Assembly: GCF_001593955.1 (NCBI RefSeq)
Contig: NZ_LTAZ01000013.1
Span: 248,001-312,000 of the forward strand
From: Halalkalicoccus paucihalophilus
GTDB taxonomy: Archaea > Halobacteriota > Halobacteria > Halobacteriales > Halalkalicoccaceae
Direction: 5' to 3'
DNA: 64,000 nucleotides
Shown: in pieces, positions 54,782 to 63,700 of the stretch
Layout of the letters: the number at the start of each line of letters is the position of its first letter
Position numbering within the stretch: position 1 is the stretch's first letter
Notes under the pieces: generated by a model
Databases searched by the model: none
Told to the model about the DNA's origin: nothing
Seen by the model: only the letters and a program-made list of their open reading frames with translations
Program-made: the position numbers and the translations under genes

Positions 54782-55438
54782 CTAGATCATAGTGATCATA
54801 CCTAATCCCAGTTCAGGTTGGTTGGTCCCATTTCCAGTTTGGTTGGTCTCGTTTTGTGGCTCAGGTTCGTTGCCTGGTTCAGTTTCGTTGATGGCGTTGC
54901 CCGGCTCTGTCTCATTCTGTGGCTCGGGTCCGTTCGTCTCGTTTCCAGTTTCGTTGCCCGATTCAGTGTTGTTGGTCTCGTTTCCAGTTCCGTTACCTGG
55001 TTCAGTGTTGTCGGTCTCGTTCTGGGGCCCCGTTTCGTTCGGTTCGGTCTCGTTGTTGGGTTCACCCGGATCTTCGCCACCCTCCGCGCCGTCCGTATCG
55101 TTCTCAGGCGACGCTGGCTCCGTATCGCTCTCGTCGTCGCTTTCCTGGACATCCTCAAGGTCTTCCGAAGCGCTCGTCGTGTTGGTCGCGGGTTCAGCCC
55201 CACCTTCATCCCCAGTGCCGTCACTAGCCCCGAAACCACCGAGGCCAGCGAACAACAAGCCAGCAATCAGGAGGATGACACCAATGAGAGCCAGCGCGAT
55301 CCCGATCTCGCTGGTCCAGTCGTCGTCTTCGTCGTCGAGGTTCTCAGAGATGGCCTCCCGTGAGGGACCCGAGCGCTCAAAGTCGCCCGGCCGCGCGCCG
55401 AAGGGTTCTGAATCACGGTCAGTAGAGTCGTTGTCCAT
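54782..55438 (-). CDS. Single-TM protein with Asn-Glu-Thr sequon-rich exterior
   Basis: A 218-aa protein: a polar, charged N-terminus (~45 residues, cytoplasmic), one membrane segment IGIALALIGVILLIAGLLFAG (~46-67), then a long acidic low-complexity exterior of the type GNETEPQNETGPQNET. There are more than a dozen N-x-T sequons (mostly NET), the N-glycosylation signal used for haloarchaeal surface proteins. It starts 2 nt after the stop of the 80-aa Cys-rich gene, so the two are an operon. The opposite strand is also open through this repeat, but its frame has no start context. Function unknown; it is a plausible heavily glycosylated surface stalk. Confidence 0.72.
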   Translation of the reverse strand: MDNDSTDRDSEPFGARPGDFERSGPSREAISENLDDEDDDWTSEIGIALALIGVILLIAGLLFAGLGGFGASDGTGDEGGAEPATNTTSASEDLEDVQESDDESDTEPASPENDTDGAEGGEDPGEPNNETEPNETGPQNETDNTEPGNGTGNETNNTESGNETGNETNGPEPQNETEPGNAINETEPGNEPEPQNETNQTGNGTNQPELGLGMITMI

Positions 55439-55440
55439 TG

Positions 55441-55683
55441 TCAGTTGCTCGCTCCCGTCTGAGTGATCAGTCTACGCCCGTCAGCATACTTCTCACAGCG
55501 ACGGCGCCCACAGTTACCCGGGCGATTGCAGACCTCACATAAGCATTTCATCGGGCGTCCCCCCTGACCCCGTTCTCTTGCTCTGCGGTCCCGGGGTCGT
55601 GCTCGATCGTGGCCTTCGATGAGACACTCAAATGTGAGTCCAGGTCCGACTTGGATTCCTGGCGTCCCCATTAGTGCGAGCAT
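55441..55683 (-). CDS. Small Cys-rich, zinc-finger-like protein
   Basis: An 80-aa frame with TTATAATTCAC (~55706-55716) placed ~28 nt upstream as a TATA-like box. The first half is Arg-rich (RARPRDRRARERGQG); the second carries KCLCEVCNRPGNCGRRRCEKY, with five Cys spaced C-x-C-x2-C-x5-C-x4-C, suggestive of a small zinc-binding fold. It ends 2 nt before the sequon-rich membrane protein gene. The Arg-rich part is unusual for this genome, so a shorter product starting at MKCLC (55551) is possible. Confidence 0.45.
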   Translation of the reverse strand: MLALMGTPGIQVGPGLTFECLIEGHDRARPRDRRARERGQGGRPMKCLCEVCNRPGNCGRRRCEKYADGRRLITQTGASN

Positions 55684-56025
55684 ATTGTTGAAGAGTACTT
55701 GCAGTGAATTATAACATTGTTTGTGTTGATTGATATCTTTTCGTCTGGCAGTGGATTTTTCGCTGAGACTCAGTCAGTCTTCATACCAGACGGAGAGGTT
55801 CCTACGTGATTTGTTCTTGCTAGTATATCTCGTTTGCACTCTTTACTGTAGAACCGGCCACTGCCGCCGTCATAGCTGTCGACAGGGCAAATGCACCAAG
55901 TGCAAAAGTTGAGCCTGAGATTCTCAATGCATACGGTCCTCGAATCTCTTCGTGGTTGAGCATGATTTCCTCATTGACTCACTCAGCAACATCGAATGCC
56001 CAAGACGGCGACTGAACGGAGTGAG
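55684..56025. other. Intergenic region, no gene seen
   Basis: About 340 bp with no supported gene. TTCTCAATGCATACGGTCCT at ~55922-55941 resembles TTCTCAATGCATATGGTTCT at ~59787-59806 near the UspA remnant, perhaps a short dispersed repeat. Confidence 0.4.
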
Positions 56026-57411
56026 TTACTTCTTTAATTCTGACCAGACGTGCCGGAACTTCCCACTTCGTTCCTCTCGTTGTGGAGGTTCGGATACTGC
56101 TTCGATGGTTATGTGGTTAATCCCGTGAGTACGAAGGAACGACTGGAGTTCCCGCTCGATATGTTTCCAGACCTCCTCCTCGGTTGCAGCAGGGGTGACA
56201 TCAAAGCGGACCTGAAGTGTTGTGGGGGCTGTGCGGATAATCTGGGTTCGATGGATACCCGGAACTTCTTCGACAACGCTTGAGAGTGCGAGTGGGAAAA
56301 TCGGGACCTCCTCTCCCTCGTCGGTTTCGAACTGGAGGACGTCTCCTTGCCGTCCGTCGACCTCCATGATGGGGAATGCGCTCCCGCATGGACACCGTTC
56401 TTCGTACATCGTGATGCTATCCCCGAGATCGTACCGAACGAGCGGTTGCACTCGATTCGAGAGGCTCGTGATGAGGACGGTATCCGACGGCGTCCCAGGT
56501 TCGACCCGCTGATAGTCCTCGTCGACCGGTTCGACCACGACCCAGTCGGTATTGGCGTGGAGATTTCCGCGTTCGCACTCGACGGCAATCGGGATGAATT
56601 CCGTCGCCCCATAGAGTTCTCGGACAACACAATCGAAGGCCCGTTTGAGGATTCGCTTTTGGGCCTCTGAGATGGGTTCTGCCGTCGGGGTCACGAGTGC
56701 CGGGCTGATGTCGAGACGACCGTCCTGCTGGGCTCGCGCCAGTTCGACGAGGACGGTCGAGTAGCCACCGAGGATGGCAGGTTGATACTGGTTCAAGTCC
56801 GAAACCAGGTCGCCGATCGGACGTTTCGGAGAGAAGAGCCGGAGACGCCGTGCTCCGAGCGCGGATTCTCTGCGCATCATCTCGAGGCCGGCCGCACCGG
56901 CGAAGTGTCCGCCAGAAACGGCAACGAGTGCAGTACGGAGATTCTGCGTGAAGAGTCTGGAGAGTGGCGAAACGCTGACCATTGCGGGCACGATCCACCG
57001 ATCACCCAGCACGTCTGCAATGGTCCATGCGGTCTCATCCTGGACGAACACCCCCGGTTCACCTGTCGTCCCAGACGTGGTCCAAACCGGATACGTGCCG
57101 AGGAAGCGCTCGCCGATCTTCGTCTCGTCAGCCACGAACGCGTCGATCTCGGCTTTGGTAATCGCCGTGTCCGTGACGACGTCGTCGAAGTGCTTCATGA
57201 GCATCGGCTTCGTCACCGGCGGGTACTGTGTGAGGTCGGTACTGACCTCGGGGACGTCGGCGTAGTGTCGCTTATAGAACCGTGACTGTCGCCGGGCAAA
57301 CGAGAGCATCTCAGCGAGCCGTCGTCGCTGCCGAGCCTCTATCTCTACACGGATTGCTCTTCTGGCCCGCCACACGTCGAGCGTGATCTTTCCTCTCTCG
57401 ATTGGATTCAT
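56026..57411 (-). CDS. PaaK-like adenylate-forming enzyme
   Basis: A 461-aa member of the phenylacetate-CoA ligase/coenzyme F390 synthetase-like branch of AMP-binding enzymes. The P-loop-like motif is TTSGTTGEPGVFVQD; ELYGATEFIP is the adenine-contact region and VRYDLGDSI the ribose-binding motif with Asp. A Cys-containing CPCGSAFPIMEVDGRQGD precedes the hinge, typical of PaaK. The substrate acid is unknown. These enzymes activate an acid as acyl-AMP and often pass it to CoA. It is not in an operon with other acyl-CoA genes; the downstream gene is a broken MBL-fold gene. Confidence 0.85.
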   Translation of the reverse strand: MNPIERGKITLDVWRARRAIRVEIEARQRRRLAEMLSFARRQSRFYKRHYADVPEVSTDLTQYPPVTKPMLMKHFDDVVTDTAITKAEIDAFVADETKIGERFLGTYPVWTTSGTTGEPGVFVQDETAWTIADVLGDRWIVPAMVSVSPLSRLFTQNLRTALVAVSGGHFAGAAGLEMMRRESALGARRLRLFSPKRPIGDLVSDLNQYQPAILGGYSTVLVELARAQQDGRLDISPALVTPTAEPISEAQKRILKRAFDCVVRELYGATEFIPIAVECERGNLHANTDWVVVEPVDEDYQRVEPGTPSDTVLITSLSNRVQPLVRYDLGDSITMYEERCPCGSAFPIMEVDGRQGDVLQFETDEGEEVPIFPLALSSVVEEVPGIHRTQIIRTAPTTLQVRFDVTPAATEEEVWKHIERELQSFLRTHGINHITIEAVSEPPQREERSGKFRHVWSELKK

Positions 57412-57515
57412 CGGACTGGTGTTGGAGCGCGCGGGAATTCTTCCGAGCCCCCCTCTCGTGTTCTCAGTAGACTTCGCGGTGAACGGACTTTGTTATTGGC
57501 CCGCCGAGCCAGCTG

Positions 57516-58240
57516 TTACCCGACGTTCCTCATGTGGCCCTCCCAAGGCTCACCGTGTCCGGACAACAATACGGCCTCGCCACAGGAATCCAATCTCCGT
57601 ATCGACGACCGCGCCTTCTCGGCGTCGTAGTGTATTGGTGGCAACAGCGCTGGTTCGGTGTGGCGGCCAGTTCGCACGTTGTACGTCATCAGGGCGTCAC
57701 CGCAGAAGAGCACATCTCAATCGGGGAGATAGAACGCGGAGGGTCCGGCCGTATGACCGGGGACATGGATGACCGTTGGATGCCCATGGACGTCGAGTTC
57801 GTCGCCGTCCTCGAAGATCTCGAACGCCGTGAGTTCTGGTACTGACCCGACCCCTGAACGGACGACTTCGACGAAGTACGCGAACGACGGGGGCTTCCAG
57901 AGTACCTTCAGGATGTCGAGCGGTGGGAGCGACCGGGACACCGTGTTCGCCCGCTGCACATCGGCCGGGTGGATCCACACTGGCGCGTCAGCGGCTACTC
58001 GAAGCCGAGATGGTCGAGGTCACCGTGGGTGATGAGAATCGCCGCAACGTCGGATACCATGTGTCCGAGCGCCTCGGCACCTTCGACCAAGAGGTTCCAA
58101 TGACCGGAGAGGCCAGTGTCGACGACGGTAAGCGCATCGTCCTTCTCGACGATGTACCAGTTGATTCGGCGCGTCCCGAATCGATACACTCTATCGGCGA
58201 CCTCGATACCACGAACGAATTCCATAGCGGACGTACGCAC
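57516..58240 (-). pseudogene. MBL-fold hydrolase gene broken by frameshift and stop
   Basis: Three pieces on the minus strand follow each other. 58240-57995 gives VDTGLSGHWNLLVEGA and LITHGDLDHLGFE (metal motif). 57980-57717 gives VIHVPGHTAGPSAFYLPD. 57713-57516 gives DVLFCGDALMTYN and AVLLSGHGEPW. The first-to-second step is a reading-frame change near 57985-57995; the second-to-third is an in-frame TGA at 57717-57719. Together they would make a normal ~240-aa GloB/lactonase-like enzyme with metal ligands HGDLDH, PGHTAGP, CGDAL and SGHG. Two separate lesions argue for real decay. Confidence 0.85.
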
Positions 58241-58334
58241 TCGAATGGGATATTCCTGCTAGCTGGTTTGAGCGGGTAAGCGCCTGCTTCCTAGATGCCG
58301 TGCCTTCTCCGACCACCCGCGTCGAAACCCGTCG

Positions 58335-59465
58335 TCAGCCAACGAGCGTCACCCCAATCAGGCTCCCGACACCGTAGGTCAGGATCGCGGCAGCGAGTCC
58401 AATCCCGACCTGACGCAATCCAGAAAAGAGCACGGACCGTCCCGTGAGAAGCGTGATGCCGGCGCCGATGACGAACAGCGCGATTGCACTCAGCACGAGA
58501 CTCACGCCGACGGCAACCAGTCCGCTCAACACGAAGTACGGGAGGACGGGGACGATGGCTCCGAGCGCGAAGAGCACGAACGATGTCGCGGCCGCTTCCC
58601 ATGCTGAACCGCCCAGCTCTTCGGGGTTGATACCTAATTCCTCACGAGCGAGCGTGTCCAGTGCCATCTCCTCGTCGGCAATCAACTGTTCGGCAATCTC
58701 TCTGGCACGTTCTTTTGAGAGCCCTTTCGCCTCGTAGATGAGCGCCAGTTCTTCTGCCTCTTCTTCGGGAACCTCGGCGAGTTCTTCGGCCTCAATGCCG
58801 ATCTGGCGTTGATACAGTTCTCGAGAACTCTGGACGGAAAGCCACTCGCCCATCGCCATCGACCCCGACCCAGCGAGGAGCCCGGCGAGACCCGTAATTA
58901 GAATCGCCGTCGAATCTAGTGCCGCGCCGGCGACGCCCATCACGAGACTCAGGTTGGAGACCAGACCGTCGTTCGCGCCGAGAACAGCGGCACGGAGTGC
59001 GTTGCCGCTAGTCGCCCGGTGGCGGCCTTCGAGCTGGGCGAGGACCTCTCCCCGTGCCCCCTGGCCAGGCGTTTCCGCGATAACCGTCAGGAGACGATCG
59101 TGTGACCGTTCGTCGGCGGCCATCCCGGTTCCCGTGACCTCCGGTTGGGTCACATAGTCACTCCCACCGATGGCCTCTCCGGCTTGCATTGAAGATAGTA
59201 CCAGCCCCGGCCCGAATCGACGAGCGAGCCACGCCAGTACTCTGGCTCTCCGAGATGGATTGGCTTCTCCCGGATCGGAACCGGCCTCTCGAATCTTCTC
59301 AGTCCAGAAGTCTGCATGGGTTCGCTCCGTGTCGGCCAGCCGGCGGTAGACTTCTGCGACCTGTGGTTGCGATTCGGCGTCAACCATCGCCGTGTAGACC
59401 GTCGCACTGTCGATTTCGTCCTGGCGATTGCGACGGTAGCGTTCGATATCCTCCGGAGTCGTCAT
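58335..59465 (-). CDS. Rubrerythrin-like ferritin domain fused to VIT1/CCC1 transporter
   Basis: A 376-aa fusion. Residues ~1-135 form a ferritin-like four-helix domain with EIDSATVYTAMVDAE, LADTERTHADFW and DERSHDRLL, giving ExxH-type di-iron ligands. Residues ~150-376 form a VIT1/CCC1 membrane domain: RAAVLGANDGLVSNLSLVMGVAGA, GLLAGSGSMAMGEWLSVQSSRELY with the long cytoplasmic metal-binding helix EEAEELALIYEAKGLSKERAREIAEQ, then three TMs. This is the architecture of membrane-bound ferritin (MbfA)-type iron exporters. It probably senses and moves Fe2+ or Mn2+ out of the cytoplasm. Confidence 0.9.
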   Translation of the reverse strand: MTTPEDIERYRRNRQDEIDSATVYTAMVDAESQPQVAEVYRRLADTERTHADFWTEKIREAGSDPGEANPSRRARVLAWLARRFGPGLVLSSMQAGEAIGGSDYVTQPEVTGTGMAADERSHDRLLTVIAETPGQGARGEVLAQLEGRHRATSGNALRAAVLGANDGLVSNLSLVMGVAGAALDSTAILITGLAGLLAGSGSMAMGEWLSVQSSRELYQRQIGIEAEELAEVPEEEAEELALIYEAKGLSKERAREIAEQLIADEEMALDTLAREELGINPEELGGSAWEAAATSFVLFALGAIVPVLPYFVLSGLVAVGVSLVLSAIALFVIGAGITLLTGRSVLFSGLRQVGIGLAAAILTYGVGSLIGVTLVG

Positions 59466-59621
59466 ATCTAGTGTAATTGCAACGTGAGGACTTAGTAGTG
59501 CATTCAGCCTATTACCCGGCCGTGACCGCTGCCTGCCCCCTCATCCAATAGAATAGCGGTGAGATAGCTCCGAGAAAGACGGCCCCTTCCTGAACAGACC
59601 GACGGTATGAGGCGCACAGAT

Positions 59622-59790
59622 CTATCGGACAATCGTCACTGGTATCGGTGCTTGTCGCATCACGCTCTCTGCGAGACTTACGAGGACGAGCCGCGAGACG
59701 CCCTCGCGGCCGTGGCTTCCCATGATTATGTGCTTGATGTCGTGTTCGTCTGCGTACTCCAGCTGATTCAGAAGTTGAGACTGGTGTTCT
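59622..59790 (-). pseudogene. C-terminal remnant of a universal stress protein (UspA) gene
   Basis: The minus-strand frame QLEYADEHDIKHIIMGSHGR then EGVSRLVLVSLAESVMRQAP and IPVTIVR ends at TAG (59622-59624). MGSHGREGVSRLVLVSLAE is the ATP-binding G-x2-G-x9-G(S/T)-like end of UspA, here with the last small residues altered. The upstream two-thirds of a UspA domain is missing. Confidence 0.75.
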
Positions 59791-59855
59791 CAATGCATAT
59801 GGTTCTCTCTACGAATGCCTAACCAGGCGCGAATCAGTGAGTATTTGGCTCGAAA

Positions 59856-60911
59856 CTATTCACGTTCTGGGATCAGATGTATCGACTCTTTCGGGATCAG
59901 CACTTGGACTTCTGAGCCGTTCTCAAGCGCAAGCCGTTCGAACGTCGGCGGACGAACGTTCGCCGTGAGAGTGATCGATCCCGCTTCAATCTCGATATCG
60001 ATCCGATACTCGCTCCCCTCATTCAACCAACGAGCAACCGTTTCCGTGACGGTATTTGCCGTTCGGTCACCGTCGGCAACGTAGGGGGCTTCGATCTCTA
60101 CCCGCGATGGATGAATACAGACTGTCACTGTCGACGTATGGATATCCGATGCGGTCGTTTCGAACTGGATATCACCGAGCAGAACCGTCGCCCCGTCTTC
60201 TGTTCGGTCGGTCACTGTCCCCTCAAAGAGGTTCTCGTTACCGGTAAAACGGGCGACGAATCGGCTCGTCGGTCGGGTGAGCACAGTCGACGGCGAGCCC
60301 ACTTGTTCGAGGTCACCGTCTCGAACGAGAGCGATTCGATCACCGAGTGACGTCGCCGTCCGCTGATCGTGCGTGACGTATAGAATCGGGCTTTCAAGCG
60401 ATTCGAACAGGCTGTGCAGTTCGTCCCGAAGTCGTTTCCGGATCGGCGCGTCGAGACTCGACAACGGCTCATCGAGGAGGAGTACGTCCGGGTCAGTCGC
60501 CAGCGTTCGTGCAAGGGCCACTCGTTGTCGTTCTCCACCGGAGAGGGTCGGAGGCTTTCTATCGAGCACGTCCTCTAATTCGAGAAGCGTCGCAAGCTCA
60601 TCGACGCGCTCGCTGGCTGTGGCCGCGTATTCGATGTTCTTCCGGGCGGTCATGTGTGGGAAGAGCGCTCCTTCCTGGAAGACCATCCCCACGTGTCGAT
60701 CTTCGAGTGGTAAGCCAACCAGTTCTCGCCCATCGAGCTGAATCGATCCCGAATCGGGGCTGGTGATCCCGGCGATCAGCGGGAGGAGCGTCGTCTTTCC
60801 GCTGCCGGACGGTCCCAGAACGGCAAGCACGTCATCCTCGACTGTCAGGTCCACCGGGCCGAAGTCGAACTGGCCGTAGGCTTTGCGCAGTCGAGAGAGT
60901 TCAAGTGTCAT
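59856..60911 (-). CDS. ABC transporter ATP-binding protein, tungstate/molybdate type
   Basis: A 351-aa protein (ATG at 60911; MTLELSRLRKAYGQF). Walker A is GPSGSGKTTL, the signature LSGGERQRVALARTLA, Walker B VLLLDEPLSSLD and the switch His in VTHD. The C-terminal ~110 residues form an OB/TOBE-like domain (RFTGNENLFEGTVT...CIHPSRVEIE), as in WtpC/ModC-type ATPases. It overlaps the permease gene by 4 nt. The neighbouring permease and the presence of a tungsten AOR in the window favour oxyanion (tungstate/molybdate) transport; sulfate cannot be excluded. Confidence 0.88.
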   Translation of the reverse strand: MTLELSRLRKAYGQFDFGPVDLTVEDDVLAVLGPSGSGKTTLLPLIAGITSPDSGSIQLDGRELVGLPLEDRHVGMVFQEGALFPHMTARKNIEYAATASERVDELATLLELEDVLDRKPPTLSGGERQRVALARTLATDPDVLLLDEPLSSLDAPIRKRLRDELHSLFESLESPILYVTHDQRTATSLGDRIALVRDGDLEQVGSPSTVLTRPTSRFVARFTGNENLFEGTVTDRTEDGATVLLGDIQFETTASDIHTSTVTVCIHPSRVEIEAPYVADGDRTANTVTETVARWLNEGSEYRIDIEIEAGSITLTANVRPPTFERLALENGSEVQVLIPKESIHLIPERE

Positions 60912-61612
60912 TCCCATGGGTTCGAGGCGACGGTGTTGAGAACTACCAGCGCCGTGGAGGCAATCAGTACCAACAGTATCGCCACTGGGTAGGCGTTATC
61001 CAGGCCGAGTTCGATAAAGGCGACCCAGATCTGGACCGGCATCGTCCGTGGATAGTACGCCAGCATCATCGTCGCGCCGAACTCACCGATCGCTCGTGCG
61101 AAGGCAAGCGTCACGCCGGCGAGAATCCCCGGGCCAGCTAGAGGTAGCGTCACATGGCGAGCGGTCGTCCATCGACTCTTTCCGAGCGAGCGAGAGGCGT
61201 ATTCGAGCGTCTGGTCGACGCTCTCGAACGCCGCTTTTGCTGTCACGACCACGAACGGCGACGCGACGAATGTCTGAGCCAGTACTACTCCGGCGAGCGA
61301 CCGTGTGAGTGGGAACCCAGCAGCAATCGCGGCTTCACCGAGCGGCGAGCTGGGACCGAAGACAGTGAGCAACACTATTCCGACGACCGTTGGGGGGAGT
61401 ACCAACGGGAGGACCACGACTACGAGGACTATCTTCGTTACAGCTCCGTCAGTGCGTGCGAGCCAGTACGCGAGCGGCAAGCCGAACAGGGTGGCGACGA
61501 CTGTGCTAATCGACGCCGACAGAAGCGACGTGGTCGCCGAATCTATGACGGTCGGATGGTTCATCCGAGCAAGGATATCTTCGGCCGGTACCGAGAGAAA
61601 TAACGATATCAT
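60908..61612 (-). CDS. ABC transporter permease, tungstate/molybdate type
   Basis: A 234-aa permease from the ATG at 61612 (MISLFLSVPAEDILARMNHP); an upstream extension to 61762 is unlike a permease. Five or six TMs are present with the EAA loop SFESVDQTLEYASRSLGKSRW-type segment followed by PLAGPGILAGVTLAFARAIGEFGATMM, the ModB/WtpB/CysT signature. It overlaps the ATPase start (ATGA). The usual upstream substrate-binding protein gene is absent; a transposase fragment on the other strand occupies that place. Confidence 0.87.
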   Translation of the reverse strand: MISLFLSVPAEDILARMNHPTVIDSATTSLLSASISTVVATLFGLPLAYWLARTDGAVTKIVLVVVVLPLVLPPTVVGIVLLTVFGPSSPLGEAAIAAGFPLTRSLAGVVLAQTFVASPFVVVTAKAAFESVDQTLEYASRSLGKSRWTTARHVTLPLAGPGILAGVTLAFARAIGEFGATMMLAYYPRTMPVQIWVAFIELGLDNAYPVAILLVLIASTALVVLNTVASNPWE

Positions 61613-61744
61613 ATTGATGTCGGGATTACCAACGAAGGCGAGGTGAGAGTCTTCACCGAGGACTTCTGAGCGTGGCGTTGGCTCGTGATGCTCGGGGAGC
61701 TGTCTTTCGACGTATCGCTCAGCATTCGCACGCTGAGTGGCCCG

Positions 61745-62043
61745 TGTACGACTTGACACCACTGTACGATCGAACCTCGCTCGCTGGGCTGGAATCGGAC
61801 GTACGCGTCGTGTCGGAAATTTGGTTTGACCACGACGAACACGACTCGATAGACCAGTTCATTTACTCATTTCCGCTGGTCTATTTCATCTTCGATATAC
61901 ACGACTGCTACACGGCCTTCACACGGTACCGAATGGACACACTCTTTCGGGTATTCGTACTGAAACAATACGCTCACGCTACTGAAAAAGGTGACTGGAA
62001 TCGGATAAGGAGGTATCTGTCCAGGGCCAGTGCGAATTCCTAA
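61745..62043 (+). pseudogene. Transposase N-terminal fragment
   Basis: A frame reading VYDLTPLYDRTSLAGLESDV, then IWFDHDEHDSIDQFIYSFPL and YTAFTRYRMDTLFRVFVLKQ, ending at 62043. The pattern IDxF...FPLVYF...RYRMDTLFRVFVLK resembles the N-terminal part of haloarchaeal ISH-type transposases; the DDE catalytic domain is absent. The region 62044-62283 after it holds no gene. Confidence 0.5.
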
Positions 62044-62283
62044 GTGGCAACGCTATCGGGAATCTCGGAGATCCACCGGTCTAGTTGGTAGTACGACACG
62101 AGAAGATCCTCGAGAGGGGATCCGAAGCAGCTTCTACTCACAAATCCGCCCGGAATCACGCATCACGGCCCCGCTAAACCCAATGTAGTCTCAACATCCC
62201 ACCAGGTGGGATAGAGCCGTGCTTACGGCATCAGCCTTGATTAGGATAAATAGTTATCAACTATCCCGGAGAAAGTCACTTAG

Positions 62284-63618
62284 ATGAGTAGTGTTGCACT
62301 TGTTGTCCTTGATACGCTACGGAAGGATGCATTTGATCGATATTTTGAGTGGCTTCCTGGTCGACGATTCGAGCACGCATGGTCAACTGCTAAGTGGACA
62401 ATGCCCGCACACGCTTCGTTGTTCACCGGAAAATATGCAAGTGAGATCGGGGTCAACGCGAAAGCAGAAGGACTTGATTGCCCTGAACCAACCCTTGCTG
62501 AAATCGCCTCTGAGGTAGGCTACACTACGCGTGCATTCAGTGCAAACCTCATGGCATCGCCGGTCTTTGAATTCGATCGTGGCTTCGATTCGTTTGATGG
62601 GACTTGGCGTGTAAACACTAATAGCAAGGGACTCAGTGGGTGGCGAGAGCTCCTGCAAAACGGCCACTCCGGACTCCAACAATATATTTCACTTCTGCAA
62701 CACGCTTCGGGTGGTCATTACCGAATCACTCCCTCGATTGCAGCTGGGCTGTTTAGGCGGCTGTCTGAAAGTTCATTTTTGCCCGCATTCAAAAATCATA
62801 GTCACGACGACGGAGCTACAACGCTATTGGATGCGCTTCATAGAGGACAGTACATGAACACGGACTTTCTCTTCGTGAACCTCATGGAAGCACACGCCCC
62901 TTATTTACCGCCAGTACAATATCGGACTACTTCGGATCCTTCATATGATGAAGTGGCTGCGACCGTAACGACTGACGAACCAGATGGAGATCTCATTCGA
63001 AGTGCGTACAATGATGCAGTACGATATCTCTCGGATCGCTACCGACAGATCTTCACTGAATTGAACCACCGCTTTGAGTATGTCATCACGCTCAGCGATC
63101 ATGGAGAGCTTTTCGGTGAACACGGAAGCTGGCGTCACCTCCATGGCGTCTATCCAGAGCTGACCCACGTACCAATGGTCATCTCCGGAAATGGATTATC
63201 CGGGAGTTGTACAAAGACGGTCAATCTTCTTGATGTACACCAAACGATCCTGACGTTATTGGAGATAAATGGACCCTCCAGTGGACGAGATCTACTCGGA
63301 AGTATAGACGACCGACCGTGTCTCGTCGAATACGAGGGGCTCCGATCGGCCCGGCTTGAGATGATGAAAAACGCGGGGTATGCAGATGAAGTAATTCAGT
63401 CGTATGATCAACCACTAACCGGCCTCGCTATGGACGGAAATTACTACGGGTATGAGACTCTCGATGGGTGGACGGAGACCGGTACAGCAGGGGCTAAGGA
63501 TCCGTACGCTCTATTACAGAAGCTTAAATCATCACTATCAGTGCCAACGAATCATCATCGCTCTAGAAGTGTTTCTGCTGCAGTCCAAGCACGTCTAAAG
63601 GATCTCGGCTATGCATGA
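62284..63618 (+). CDS. Sulfatase/alkaline-phosphatase-fold enzyme with Thr at the nucleophile position
   Basis: A 444-aa protein of the PF00884 type. The first metal-ligand Asp is in ALVVLDTLRKDAF. The nucleophile segment reads STAKWTMPAHASLFTG: where sulfatases have Cys/Ser-x-Pro-x-Arg, this protein has Thr39-Met-Pro-Ala-His, as in phosphotransferase and nucleotide-phosphodiesterase members. VITLSDHGELFGEHGSW gives the Asp-His metal pair. It has no TM and no signal. It may hydrolyse or transfer a phosphoester, for example on surface glycans; not a formylglycine sulfatase. It has its own promoter region. Confidence 0.82.
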   Translation: MSSVALVVLDTLRKDAFDRYFEWLPGRRFEHAWSTAKWTMPAHASLFTGKYASEIGVNAKAEGLDCPEPTLAEIASEVGYTTRAFSANLMASPVFEFDRGFDSFDGTWRVNTNSKGLSGWRELLQNGHSGLQQYISLLQHASGGHYRITPSIAAGLFRRLSESSFLPAFKNHSHDDGATTLLDALHRGQYMNTDFLFVNLMEAHAPYLPPVQYRTTSDPSYDEVAATVTTDEPDGDLIRSAYNDAVRYLSDRYRQIFTELNHRFEYVITLSDHGELFGEHGSWRHLHGVYPELTHVPMVISGNGLSGSCTKTVNLLDVHQTILTLLEINGPSSGRDLLGSIDDRPCLVEYEGLRSARLEMMKNAGYADEVIQSYDQPLTGLAMDGNYYGYETLDGWTETGTAGAKDPYALLQKLKSSLSVPTNHHRSRSVSAAVQARLKDLGYA

Positions 63619-63700
63619 AGTGAAGACCCTGAACCAGTATCGCGTCTCTGTTCGTCTCCCTTGTCGGCTCTATCAGTAACGAAAGCGGAGTACCATTTAG

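Noticed and set aside
54792-55466. Long plus-strand open frame opposite the sequon-rich protein
   Set aside because: It is a Val/Ser/Gly-rich mirror of the NET repeat with no plausible start context; the minus-strand frame has a clear TM, sequons and an operon partner.
61613-61762. N-terminal extension of the ABC permease frame
   Set aside because: The extra 50 residues are polar, unlike a permease, and overlap a transposase fragment on the other strand; the ATG at 61612 gives a normal ModB-type length.
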